Source: Saprospiraceae bacterium
GTDB taxonomy: Bacteria > Bacteroidota > Bacteroidia > Chitinophagales > Saprospiraceae
NCBI GenBank assembly: GCA_027031145.1
Contig: JALVEG010000627.1
Span: 1 to 6,593 of the forward strand
DNA: 6,593 nucleotides
Direction of reading: 5' to 3'
Shown here: in pieces, positions 1 through 5,407 of the stretch
Numbering within the stretch: the first letter of the stretch is position 1
How the letters are laid out: every line of letters begins with the position of its first letter
Position numbers and translations under genes: made by a program
The notes under the pieces: generated by a model
Told to the model about the DNA's origin: nothing
Database searches by the model: none
The model's input: only the letters and a program-made list of their open reading frames with translations

Positions 1-42
1 TGTTGCGTGTTGCGTGTTGCGTGTTGCGTGTTGCGTGTTGCC
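1..42. repeat. Perfect heptamer tandem array, cut by the window edge
   Basis: Six consecutive 7-bp units fill these bases: five copies of TGTTGCG and a last copy, TGTTGCC, with one mismatch. The array begins at base 1, so its true length is unknown. Read on the minus strand the unit is CAACACG, one base different from the CAACATG unit of the degenerate heptamer array at 1156-1211. There is no open frame or RNA gene here. Short arrays of this kind occur between genes in many Bacteroidota genomes (from memory); no function is known to me. Confidence 0.9.
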
Positions 43-386
43 ATCATTTTTCATTATTCCTTATTTACAGAACAAATATACCTAAAATAGTTGTATCCTC
101 CAAATTATTTACGTAATAATTTTAAATCTTTAACATATTAAAATGTTTATTATTTTTTACTTACTTATTTCTATTTCAATATATAATTATATTTTTCATA
201 TAATAGATGCAAATAATGTTTTCAACGCTGCAACAAAAGGCAGAATGTTAATTTTTTAAAAGATAATACCGATGCTGTATTATATAATATTGTATCACTT
301 AGAATGTATCTGTGGAGCTTTAGTGAGGTTTTGACATTATTATTATTTGCTTCGCCACAAAAATACCGCCAAATAATCCTAATGGT

Positions 387-497
387 AGGTCATCGAGCGT
401 TGTGCTGAGCGGCGCATCGAGTAGCGAAGCGTACCGAGATGTAATGAAGCATATCGAAGCATGCTTCTGGCGAAGACGAGGTGTATCGAGATGACCT
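387..497. repeat. GC-richer composite repeat bounded by inverted ends
   Basis: The segment is bounded by an exact 8-bp inverted repeat: AGGTCATC at 387-394 and GATGACCT at 490-497. Inside, the motif YATCGA/TACCGA recurs five times (391, 415, 432, 452, 484), GAAGCAT appears twice (446 and 456), and a perfect 12-bp palindrome GAAGCATGCTTC lies at 456-467. It is visibly richer in G and C than the AT-rich flanks. Repeats with related words (TCGATA, TACGCTTCG, GCTCAGCACA on the minus strand) are common between genes in Bacteroidota genomes, from memory. This one looks like a diverged copy. A non-autonomous, REP-like mobile repeat is a plausible inference, but no transposase is present. Confidence 0.65.
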
Positions 498-577
498 GCA
501 TTCGTTATCGCTCATAAAAGACTACAATCCCACTTTATAGAGGGTTGCCTATATAATAGTTAAAAAAAACGAAGGTG

Positions 578-610
578 CTGACGGAATGGAGATTGCCACG
601 CTTCCGTCAG
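578..610. repeat. Perfect 9-bp inverted repeat (hairpin)
   Basis: CTGACGGAA (578-586) and TTCCGTCAG (602-610) are exact reverse complements separated by 15 bases. The loop can form a small inner stem, TGG/CCA (587-589 with 596-598). No T-run follows on either strand, so it does not look like a terminator. It reads as a REP-like palindrome. Its inner part, together with the word at 738-751, also forms a longer-range inverted pair. Confidence 0.7.
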
Positions 611-751
611 TCAGAGGACGGACAAGTCAGGGGAAGGACAAGCTCGCTGGCAAATTCGTAGCCATTTTTAACCAATAGTGATATTTTCTGGAGCTAATAA
701 AAAGATTGTGGTAATTTTGAAACAGGATTCTGCGAGCGAAGCGTGGCAGTC
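591..751. repeat. Long-range inverted repeat pair around a GCCACGCTTC core
   Basis: GATTGCCACGCTTC at 591-604 is matched at 13 of 14 positions by the reverse complement of 738-751. The two arms lie 133 nt apart. The second arm belongs to a word (731-749) resembling the 'GCGAGCGAAGCGTGGCA' repeat seen between genes in many bacterial genomes (from memory). The 9-mer GCGAAGCGT in that arm (736-744) also occurs at 424-432 inside the composite repeat. This suggests that several related repeat fragments were inserted and decayed here. Confidence 0.6.
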
Positions 752-1018
752 TTTTTTCATAATAAGCGAATTTCTTCGACTTAGCATTTCGCATCTCAAA
801 ATTCTTCATTTTTAGTCGGCAAAGGCAATCCCTACATCAAAAAATGCACCGTCTTCTGTCAAATAAATTTGACAGTCCAAACATCCCGTTTCAAAACACT
901 ACACACCACCACAATCCTTCCCTTGCACCACCCTCCTCGCAAAAGCTTGCCCTGTAATGAAATGTACCAGGGGTTTCCCGACCTCTTTGCGAATCACCAG
1001 CAAAACTTCAAAAATACC

Positions 1019-1046
1019 GAACAACGAACACCGAAAATCGAACAAA
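1019..1046. repeat. Degenerate heptamer array, GAACNNN type
   Basis: Four consecutive 7-bp units begin with GAA: GAACAAC, GAACACC, a diverged third unit (GAAAATC) and GAACAAA. The array has the same 7-bp period and NAAC core as the array at 1156-1211 and the perfect array at 1-42 read on the minus strand. The 12-mer starting at 1019 recurs exactly at 1163-1174. Its translation produces the EQRT-like words in the spurious plus-strand frame over this stretch. Confidence 0.7.
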
Positions 1047-1155
1047 ACATCATTCCATCATTCCCTTTTCATACTCCGGCTTCAAAATCACTCCTTCCGA
1101 TCGTGCTTTTGAGTCCTAAGTTTCCTTTATTTTACCGAAAATCCAATAAAACACT

Positions 1156-1211
1156 GAGCAAGGAACAACGAACATGAAACTTGAATCATGCAACATGAAA
1201 CTTGAAACAAC
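1156..1211. repeat. Degenerate heptamer array, NAACWTG type
   Basis: Eight 7-bp units run without a gap. Seven (1163-1211) follow the pattern NAANNNN closely, with units such as GAACATG (1170), AAACTTG (1177 and 1198) and CAACATG (1191). The first unit (1156-1162) is a near match. A 15-mer at 1171-1185 recurs exactly at 1192-1206, three units (21 bp) later, so part of the array may be a higher-order duplication. No coding potential is credible here. Confidence 0.75.
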
Positions 1212-1230
1212 GATCAAAATCCCCGCTTCA

Positions 1231-1270
1231 TTCAATCTAAATCAATCTACATCAATCTACATCAATCATT
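1231..1270. repeat. Decamer tandem repeat
   Basis: Four 10-bp units follow the consensus ATCAATCTAC. The two central copies (1241-1250, 1251-1260) are identical, the first has two mismatches (TTCAATCTAA) and the last has diverged at its end (ATCAATCATT). It lies about 70 bp downstream of the hpf stop codon. The period is 10 rather than 7, so it is a different family from the heptamer arrays. No function is apparent. Confidence 0.85.
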
Positions 1271-1341
1271 AATCCACTCATTCTCCCTTTTGTCAGATTC
1301 AAACTTTTTCCTGCTGTGCAGCAAGACTGATTCAGACAGTT

Positions 1342-1641
1342 TTACCTGCCTCTTTGTTTTTCTTTATATTTTTTTAATTGTCGTTTTAATGAATCTATGC
1401 CAACATCAGCTGCTGCCTCAAATGTCTTATCTACAGTACTCACAAATAATTTATCTCCCGGTACTTTTAATACGTACTCAACTATTTTGTCTTTAATTTG
1501 ACCATTGCTTTCCAATTTCAACTTTACATCAAGATCAATCGCTCTATCATAATACTTATCAATCTTATTTGCCTTCTTCTCTATGTAATCCAACAATTTC
1601 GAATCTGCCTTAAAATGAATACTATCAATTTTTAAATTCAT
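1342..1641 (-). CDS. hpf: Short ribosome hibernation promoting factor (HPF/RaiA family)
   Basis: This 99-residue protein belongs to the HPF/RaiA (YfiA) family, which binds the decoding region of the small ribosomal subunit and silences idle ribosomes in slow or stationary growth. It shows the family's beta-alpha-beta-beta-beta-alpha layout: an N-terminal strand (MNLKIDSIHFKAD), a helix around residues 15-28 (LLDYIEKKANKIDKYY), strands over roughly 34-68, and the typical closing helix FEAAADVGIDSLKRQLKKY near residues 74-92 with a basic tail. It is a short form without the C-terminal dimerisation domain of long HPF. The ATG at 1641 is 25 nt after the recombinase stop, on the same strand, so the two are probably cotranscribed. 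There is no Shine-Dalgarno sequence. xer followed by hpf is a common Bacteroidota arrangement. Confidence 0.92.
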   Translation of the reverse strand: MNLKIDSIHFKADSKLLDYIEKKANKIDKYYDRAIDLDVKLKLESNGQIKDKIVEYVLKVPGDKLFVSTVDKTFEAAADVGIDSLKRQLKKYKEKQRGR

Positions 1642-1666
1642 AATGGTATTTTTAAAGATTATTAAA

Positions 1667-2551
1667 TTAATTAGCTTTCGGATGAGCTTTTTTATATGCT
1701 CTTTTCAATTTTTCTATAGAATTATGGGTGTAAATTTGAGTGGCACTAAGATTTGCATGTCCAAGCATCGTCTTGATGGCATTTAACTCAACATCCTCAT
1801 CAGCCAAATGCGTGGCTATGCTATGTCTTAACACATGCGGGCTTTTCTTATCAACAGAACTAACCATGCTCAAATATTTCGTCACCACATTATAAACAAA
1901 TTTAGGATATAGTTTGTTGCCCTTGTCTGTCAAAATAGTATAATTAAAACTATTATGTTCAAAAAAAGAATTACGAATATCCATATAAGTTTTTAATAAT
2001 GAAATAACATCGTATGTTAAAGGAATTATCCTTTCTTTATTTCCCTTACCCAAAACTTTTACTGTTCCTGAGACATAATCAAAATCATAGTCTTTGAGAT
2101 TGATCAATTCAGCTCTTCTCATCCCTGTATTATATAAAATACTTATAATCACTTTGTCCCTGTAACCATGAAAATCTTCAGAAAAAATCAGTTCATCAAG
2201 TAAAAAATCCATTTCTTTTTTCTGAACAACCGAAGGTAATCTTTTTCCTGTTTTAGGAGGTATTACTTTTTTAGTAGGATTAACATCAACTTTCCCTTCT
2301 CTTTTCAAGAAAAGAAAATATGTCCGCAGTGAAGAGAACTTTCTATTAATGGACTTTGGTTTTATATCATTTTGCATCAAATCTACCAACCAGGACCTGA
2401 TCATATAATGATTAATGCTTTTTATATCATATACAGAATAACTGTTTTCAATATATTTATAAAACTGTTTAATATCGTTTTTATAGGATATAATTGTATT
2501 TGGAGAGTATCTTTTTTCGTAAACCAGGTAGTTGACAAATGATTCAATCAT
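1667..2551 (-). CDS. xerC: Site-specific tyrosine recombinase, XerC/XerD type
   Basis: A 294-residue tyrosine recombinase, close to the usual length of about 300 for XerC/XerD, which resolve chromosome dimers at the dif site during division. The N-terminal SAM-like DNA-binding domain (about 1-90) begins with the typical MIESFVNYLVYEKRYSPNTI. The catalytic domain (about 105-290) has all the expected residues: Arg145 in TGMRRAEL, Lys172 in GKGNKER, His239 and Arg242 in SPHVLRHS, His265 in MLGHANLS, and the nucleophile Tyr274 in TQIYTH. The enzyme therefore looks intact. The start fits the family and a Bacteroidota-type promoter lies just upstream; hpf follows 25 nt downstream. XerC versus XerD cannot be settled from this gene alone. 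A phage or transposon integrase is less likely, because the length and motifs are Xer-like and the neighbours are housekeeping genes. Confidence 0.88.
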   Translation of the reverse strand: MIESFVNYLVYEKRYSPNTIISYKNDIKQFYKYIENSYSVYDIKSINHYMIRSWLVDLMQNDIKPKSINRKFSSLRTYFLFLKREGKVDVNPTKKVIPPKTGKRLPSVVQKKEMDFLLDELIFSEDFHGYRDKVIISILYNTGMRRAELINLKDYDFDYVSGTVKVLGKGNKERIIPLTYDVISLLKTYMDIRNSFFEHNSFNYTILTDKGNKLYPKFVYNVVTKYLSMVSSVDKKSPHVLRHSIATHLADEDVELNAIKTMLGHANLSATQIYTHNSIEKLKRAYKKAHPKAN

Positions 2552-2569
2552 ATATAATCATTATTTTCT

Positions 2570-2600
2570 CAAATATATAAATTTATCATGAGAAATACAA
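2570..2600 (-). promoter_or_regulatory. Candidate Bacteroidota-type promoter for xer-hpf
   Basis: On the minus strand TATATTTG (2577-2570) matches the Bacteroidota -7 element TAnnTTTG exactly. A TTG preceded by a T-run (2600-2598) lies 20 nt upstream, as expected for the -33 element. The xer ATG (2551) is 18 nt beyond the -7 box, giving a very short leader without a Shine-Dalgarno sequence. It sits in the 67-nt gap after truB, so xer-hpf could be transcribed independently. The surrounding sequence is very AT-rich, so chance matches are possible. Confidence 0.5.
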
Positions 2601-2618
2601 AAAATAGTGTCTTTTTTT

Positions 2619-3335
2619 TCAATTTTTAGACAATTTCTCAATTAAGGTATTCAAATCAAATGCCATTTCGATTTTAAAATTTCCGATTCCGATCCTTCTC
2701 AAAGAAGAAAGATAAGCCCCGCTATTGAGTTCTTTACCAAAATCATTGACCAACGATCTGATATAAGTTCCCTTTTGGCATTTTACCCTAAACTCAATTT
2801 CTGGTATCTCGACTTTTAAAAATTCAAATTCAAAAATTTCCACCTGCCTTTTTTTTATTTCAAAATCAATTCCTTTTCTGGCAAGTTTATAAGCAGATTT
2901 CCCTTCAATTTTCACTGCAGAGTACTTAGGCGGCACCTGTTCGATGATTCCAATAAATTTTCTTCTTATTTTTCCCAATAAATCATCATTAATATGTTCC
3001 GTCGGAAAATAATTGTCCGGTTCAAATTCAGAATCAAAACTTTGAGTTGTTGCTCCAAGTATCATTGACCCCGAATATTCTTTATCCATATCCTGATAAG
3101 TATTGATCAATTTTGTATCTTTTCCTATGGAAATAATCAATAATCCGGTTGCCAGAGGATCAAGTGTCCCTGCATGACCAACTTTTATTTTTTTTACTCC
3201 CAGCTTTTTTCTTAATGTAAATCTAATCTTATTCACAACATCAAAAGAAGTCCATTCCAATGGCTTATCCACTAAAATAGTAACACCACTGAGAAAATCA
3301 GCGTTTTGAAGTTCGTTAATATCACTTATTAACAT
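2619..3335 (-). CDS. truB: tRNA pseudouridine-55 synthase TruB
   Basis: TruB converts uridine 55 in the T-loop of tRNAs to pseudouridine in the cytoplasm. With the start chosen here the protein has 238 residues. Visible family motifs are VDKPLEWTSFDVVNK (22-36), the catalytic block GHAGTLDPLATG (53-64) with the nucleophile Asp59, PPKYSAVKIEG (135-145), GTYIRSL (189-195) and LRRIGIGNF (212-220). The C-terminal PUA domain of longer TruB proteins is absent, consistent with the short forms of about 230-240 residues in Bacteroidota. A longer frame starts at 3380, but its 15 extra residues overlap uppP and are hydrophobic and cysteine-rich, unlike TruB. The ATG at 3335 overlaps the uppP stop as TAATG, indicating translational coupling. 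Confidence 0.95.
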   Translation of the reverse strand: MLISDINELQNADFLSGVTILVDKPLEWTSFDVVNKIRFTLRKKLGVKKIKVGHAGTLDPLATGLLIISIGKDTKLINTYQDMDKEYSGSMILGATTQSFDSEFEPDNYFPTEHINDDLLGKIRRKFIGIIEQVPPKYSAVKIEGKSAYKLARKGIDFEIKKRQVEIFEFEFLKVEIPEIEFRVKCQKGTYIRSLVNDFGKELNSGAYLSSLRRIGIGNFKIEMAFDLNTLIEKLSKN

Positions 3336-4129
3336 TATAATAACAGTAATAATAAAGAAATACCGGCAACAGCAAAACAATAATATGCAAAATATCTCAA
3401 TTTACTGTTTTTCACCAAAACAACCATCCATTTACATGCAAAGATACCGACAATAAATGCAGCAAGTCCTCCTGAAATCATAGTAATTGCAGAAATATCG
3501 GAGCTCACATATATTCCATCCATCATATCTTTAAACATTTTACCAAAAATCAAAGGTAAGACCATAATAAAAGAAAAGAAAGCTGCTCTTTCCTTTTTTA
3601 TGCCGAGCAATACAGAAGTGGAAATCGTAGATCCTGATCTTGAAATCCCCGGTAATAAAGCAATTGCCTGAGCAACACCTATTATAAATGAATCCCAATA
3701 ACCAACTTTTTTGTCTTTGTCTTTCGCAAAATCGGAGACCAATAATAAAAAACCGGTAATTATCAACATAAATGCAACAAATATTACTTTACCCTCAAAT
3801 AGAGTTTCCAGTTTACTTTCTAAAAAATAGCCAATCAATCCGGCAGGAATCATTGAAATGATAATTTTCAATGCAAATTCTTTATCTTCATTCCATGTAC
3901 TTGTAAATACCCCTTTCAACAGATCCCAAATCTCTTTTCTGAATACAAAAACAGTACTCAAAGCCGTAGCGATATGCAAAATCACAGACATAGTCAGACT
4001 TTCACTACCGACAAAATTGGTTCCCAGAAAATACTTAGCTAATTCAAGATGCCCGCTACTACTCACAGGCAAAAACTCTGTCAATCCCTGAATAATTCCA
4101 AGGATGATAGATTTAATTATTTCACTCAT
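3335..4129 (-). CDS. uppP: Undecaprenyl-diphosphate phosphatase UppP (BacA)
   Basis: An integral inner-membrane phosphatase that converts undecaprenyl diphosphate to the monophosphate, recycling the lipid carrier used for peptidoglycan and other envelope polymers; high dosage confers bacitracin resistance in other bacteria. The 264 residues are near the usual 260-275. Both signature regions are intact: QGLTEFLPVSSSGHL (14-28) with the acidic Glu18, the serine run 23-25 and His27; and LLPGISRSGSTIS (158-170) with the conserved Arg164. About seven or eight hydrophobic segments cover the chain, ending in a leucine-rich tail. It begins 4 nt after the DUF3098 stop and its TAA overlaps the truB ATG, so the three genes form one tight operon. 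No Shine-Dalgarno sequence is seen. Confidence 0.96.
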   Translation of the reverse strand: MSEIIKSIILGIIQGLTEFLPVSSSGHLELAKYFLGTNFVGSESLTMSVILHIATALSTVFVFRKEIWDLLKGVFTSTWNEDKEFALKIIISMIPAGLIGYFLESKLETLFEGKVIFVAFMLIITGFLLLVSDFAKDKDKKVGYWDSFIIGVAQAIALLPGISRSGSTISTSVLLGIKKERAAFFSFIMVLPLIFGKMFKDMMDGIYVSSDISAITMISGGLAAFIVGIFACKWMVVLVKNSKLRYFAYYCFAVAGISLLLLLL

Positions 4130-4133
4130 CTAT

Positions 4134-4454
4134 TTATTTTTTGAAAATGGCATATATATTAAGGAACAGTCCAAGTAAAATAACAAGAGGTGCCAAATAA
4201 ACCCTTCCGGCACTATATATCAGACTGTCGTCCCATACATCCGGTGAAGGCATATGTCCGCCTGACATTAAAAGGAATCCCAAAGCCATCAGGATTAATC
4301 CTGCAAAAACAATATAGTAATTCTGCTTTTTAAAAAGCATTTCTACTGTCTGAGTTTCCTTAACATTAATATGTTTTTTAGGTACAGCTCTTTTATTTGT
4401 AGATTTAGGTTGAGATTGTGTTGTTATTATTTTGGTTTTTCTTTTTTCAGACAT
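4134..4454 (-). CDS. DUF3098 family small membrane protein
   Basis: A 106-residue protein with a basic, hydrophilic N-terminal tail (about 1-43; many Lys, Thr, Gln) and two membrane segments (about 46-63 and 84-103). The central words NYYIVFAGLILMALGFLLMSGG and RVYLAPLVILLGLFLNIYAI match the pattern I know for DUF3098: an NY at the start of the first helix, a GF-LM-GG end, and an AP-V-L-G second helix. The family is essentially confined to Bacteroidota and normally sits next to uppP, often between ftsX and uppP. Its function is unknown; the neighbourhood suggests a role in envelope or division. It is the first gene of the DUF3098-uppP-truB unit here. The region upstream does not contain ftsX. 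Confidence 0.85.
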   Translation of the reverse strand: MSEKRKTKIITTQSQPKSTNKRAVPKKHINVKETQTVEMLFKKQNYYIVFAGLILMALGFLLMSGGHMPSPDVWDDSLIYSAGRVYLAPLVILLGLFLNIYAIFKK

Positions 4455-4569
4455 ATCTATATTTGTTTAAAATGCAAATATTATAAAAAGTATTGATATA
4501 ACGGAATTATAGGGAAAATTATTTTAAAAATGATGTTTGTTTTATAGGTGCATATCATTATAATCATTT
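4455..4569. other. AT-rich intergenic gap with an 8-bp inverted repeat
   Basis: These 115 bases separate the cysteine-rich gene from DUF3098. AAAATGAT (4527-4534) and ATCATTTT (4563-4570) are exact reverse complements with a 28-nt spacer; the right arm touches the stop codon of the upstream gene. The stem is AT-only apart from one pair, and no clean GC stem with a U-run follows, so I do not call a rho-independent terminator. The gap must hold any terminator for the upstream pair and any promoter for DUF3098-uppP-truB. Confidence 0.4.
4475..4483 (-). promoter_or_regulatory. Weak -7-like element before DUF3098-uppP-truB
   Basis: On the minus strand TAATATTTG lies 20 nt before the DUF3098 ATG. 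It resembles TAnnTTTG with one extra base between TA and TTTG. No TTG lies at the expected -33 distance. The position is good but the match is imperfect and the sequence is AT-rich, so this is only a candidate. Confidence 0.3.
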
Positions 4570-5388
4570 TCAATAGCAATCAACTTTCTTCCAATCTAAT
4601 ATTTCAAATTTATTATATTGCTTATTTTTATTGATAATTTCTACATGAATAAAATTTTTATTGTTATAAAGAGATATTTTTTTATAGCATATTCTTTTAA
4701 TATCATCGTATTCAAAACCTTCCGGACATTTACAATACTTTAACTTTTTATCCCGGTAATCATGAATACAATCTTCTTCCTGATATATCCTACAATAAAT
4801 AATACAATCATCAGGATCAGCAGATACGCAATTATCCGATTTCTTTTTAACCCATACAAACTTACTTTTGTTATTTGCTATATCAATAAATTCATTAAAA
4901 ACAATATTTCCCTCATAAAAAGTATCTACCCGAAAATCATATTCACCAAATTTAATAATCCCTGTCGAAGTTGTCAAATCAAAACAACCGCCTTCCAAAC
5001 AATCTTCAATAAATTCATTTTTTAGATTTTCCTGTTCTATAAAATCAACCCACATCTTTCTAAAATCCAATATATAACCTTTCAATTCTTTATTTTCTTT
5101 TATTTCTTTCAATAATCTTTTAATTTTTCTTTTATTGATCCTTTTATTTTTCTTCTCAGCCGGGATCATTTCTATTTGATTCAGATTATTATTAATTGAA
5201 GTATCTATTTCAGCAATTAACTCATCAAATAGTGAAATGCTTTTCATTGCATATAAAACATTAGGACTTTCAATATTTTGAGGTCCAAACAAATATATTG
5301 ACTCAAATTCAGGTAAAACCATTATTTGGCTGTTTACCCCTGAGTTCAAAAAAATCACCAATATAATAAAAGAAATATATCTTATCAT
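4570..5388 (-). CDS. Secreted cysteine-rich protein of unknown function
   Basis: I do not recognise this 272-residue protein as a named family. It begins with a clear Sec signal peptide (about 1-20, cleavage probably after VNS); there is no lipobox cysteine, so it should be periplasmic or exported rather than a lipoprotein. A lysine-rich, helix-prone stretch follows (about 78-103). The mature part has ten cysteines, at 130, 135, 187, 195, 199, 207, 219, 221, 234 and 271. The block from 185 to 200, with DNCVSADPDDC and a following YC, recalls a 'CLSANPEDCLVWC' motif that I remember from exported Bacteroidota proteins. CPEGFEYDDIKRICY (221-235) looks like a small disulfide-bonded module. The start is 19 nt after the upstream membrane-protein gene, so they are probably cotranscribed. 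It seems more AT-rich than the uppP-truB block. Confidence 0.75.
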   Translation of the reverse strand: MIRYISFIILVIFLNSGVNSQIMVLPEFESIYLFGPQNIESPNVLYAMKSISLFDELIAEIDTSINNNLNQIEMIPAEKKNKRINKRKIKRLLKEIKENKELKGYILDFRKMWVDFIEQENLKNEFIEDCLEGGCFDLTTSTGIIKFGEYDFRVDTFYEGNIVFNEFIDIANNKSKFVWVKKKSDNCVSADPDDCIIYCRIYQEEDCIHDYRDKKLKYCKCPEGFEYDDIKRICYKKISLYNNKNFIHVEIINKNKQYNKFEILDWKKVDCY

Positions 5389-5407
5389 AATTTAATAATT
5401 TTACAAA

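Larger units (their letters stand above)
43..1341. other. Gene-free, repeat-rich intergenic region
   Basis: No credible coding sequence was found in about 1.3 kb on either strand. Bases 43-386 are very AT-rich with short, interrupted frames. Bases 387-860 contain GC-richer palindromic repeats. Bases 870-1300 are strikingly rich in C over G on the plus strand and carry heptamer and decamer arrays. The open frames that exist (for example 869-1177 plus and 627-809 minus) are translations of the repeats and resemble no protein family I know. I looked for tRNA T-loop signatures and found none. The region lies downstream of hpf; from memory, many Bacteroidota have tRNA genes and tuf after hpf, so a rearrangement next to hpf is possible. 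Confidence 0.7.

Noticed and set aside
143..259. 38-codon open frame (begins MFIIFYLLIS) on the plus strand
   Set aside because: Very AT-rich, no upstream signal and no recognisable product. A second frame continues to about 410, which made me consider a frameshifted pseudogene, but I recognise no family in either part.
271..298. dif-like 28-bp site near a 12-bp palindrome (278-289)
   Set aside because: An 11-6-11 layout can be drawn, and a Xer gene is nearby, but the two arms match each other poorly and the palindrome is pure AT. Xer genes are not normally adjacent to dif, so the evidence is insufficient.
726..757. Possible plus-strand rho-independent terminator (bulged stem followed by T6)
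   Set aside because: The stem is interrupted by a two-base bulge, the 12-base loop is large, and there is no plus-strand gene upstream to terminate.
627..809. 60-codon open frame on the minus strand
   Set aside because: It runs through the GCCACGCTTC repeat and its product shows no family features; a chance frame is more likely.
869..1177. 102-codon open frame on the plus strand
   Set aside because: Its product is rich in Pro, Thr and Ser, contains translated copies of the heptamer repeat (EQRT words), has no recognisable domain, and lies on the strand opposite to all real genes in a C-rich repeat region.
1312..1323. Small hairpin TGCTG/CAGCA just after hpf
   Set aside because: The loop is only two bases, and no U-run follows in the minus-strand direction, so it does not qualify as a terminator.
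1290..1496. 68-codon open frame on the plus strand
   Set aside because: It lies antisense to hpf over most of its length and is a shadow of that gene.
2599..2619. A-run/T-run inverted pair after truB as terminator
   Set aside because: The stem would be only A-U pairs and overlaps the -33 region of the xer promoter candidate; not stable enough to call.
3858..5025. Plus-strand open frames at 3858-4091 and 4762-5025
   Set aside because: Both are antisense to well-supported genes (uppP and the cysteine-rich gene) and show no protein-family features.
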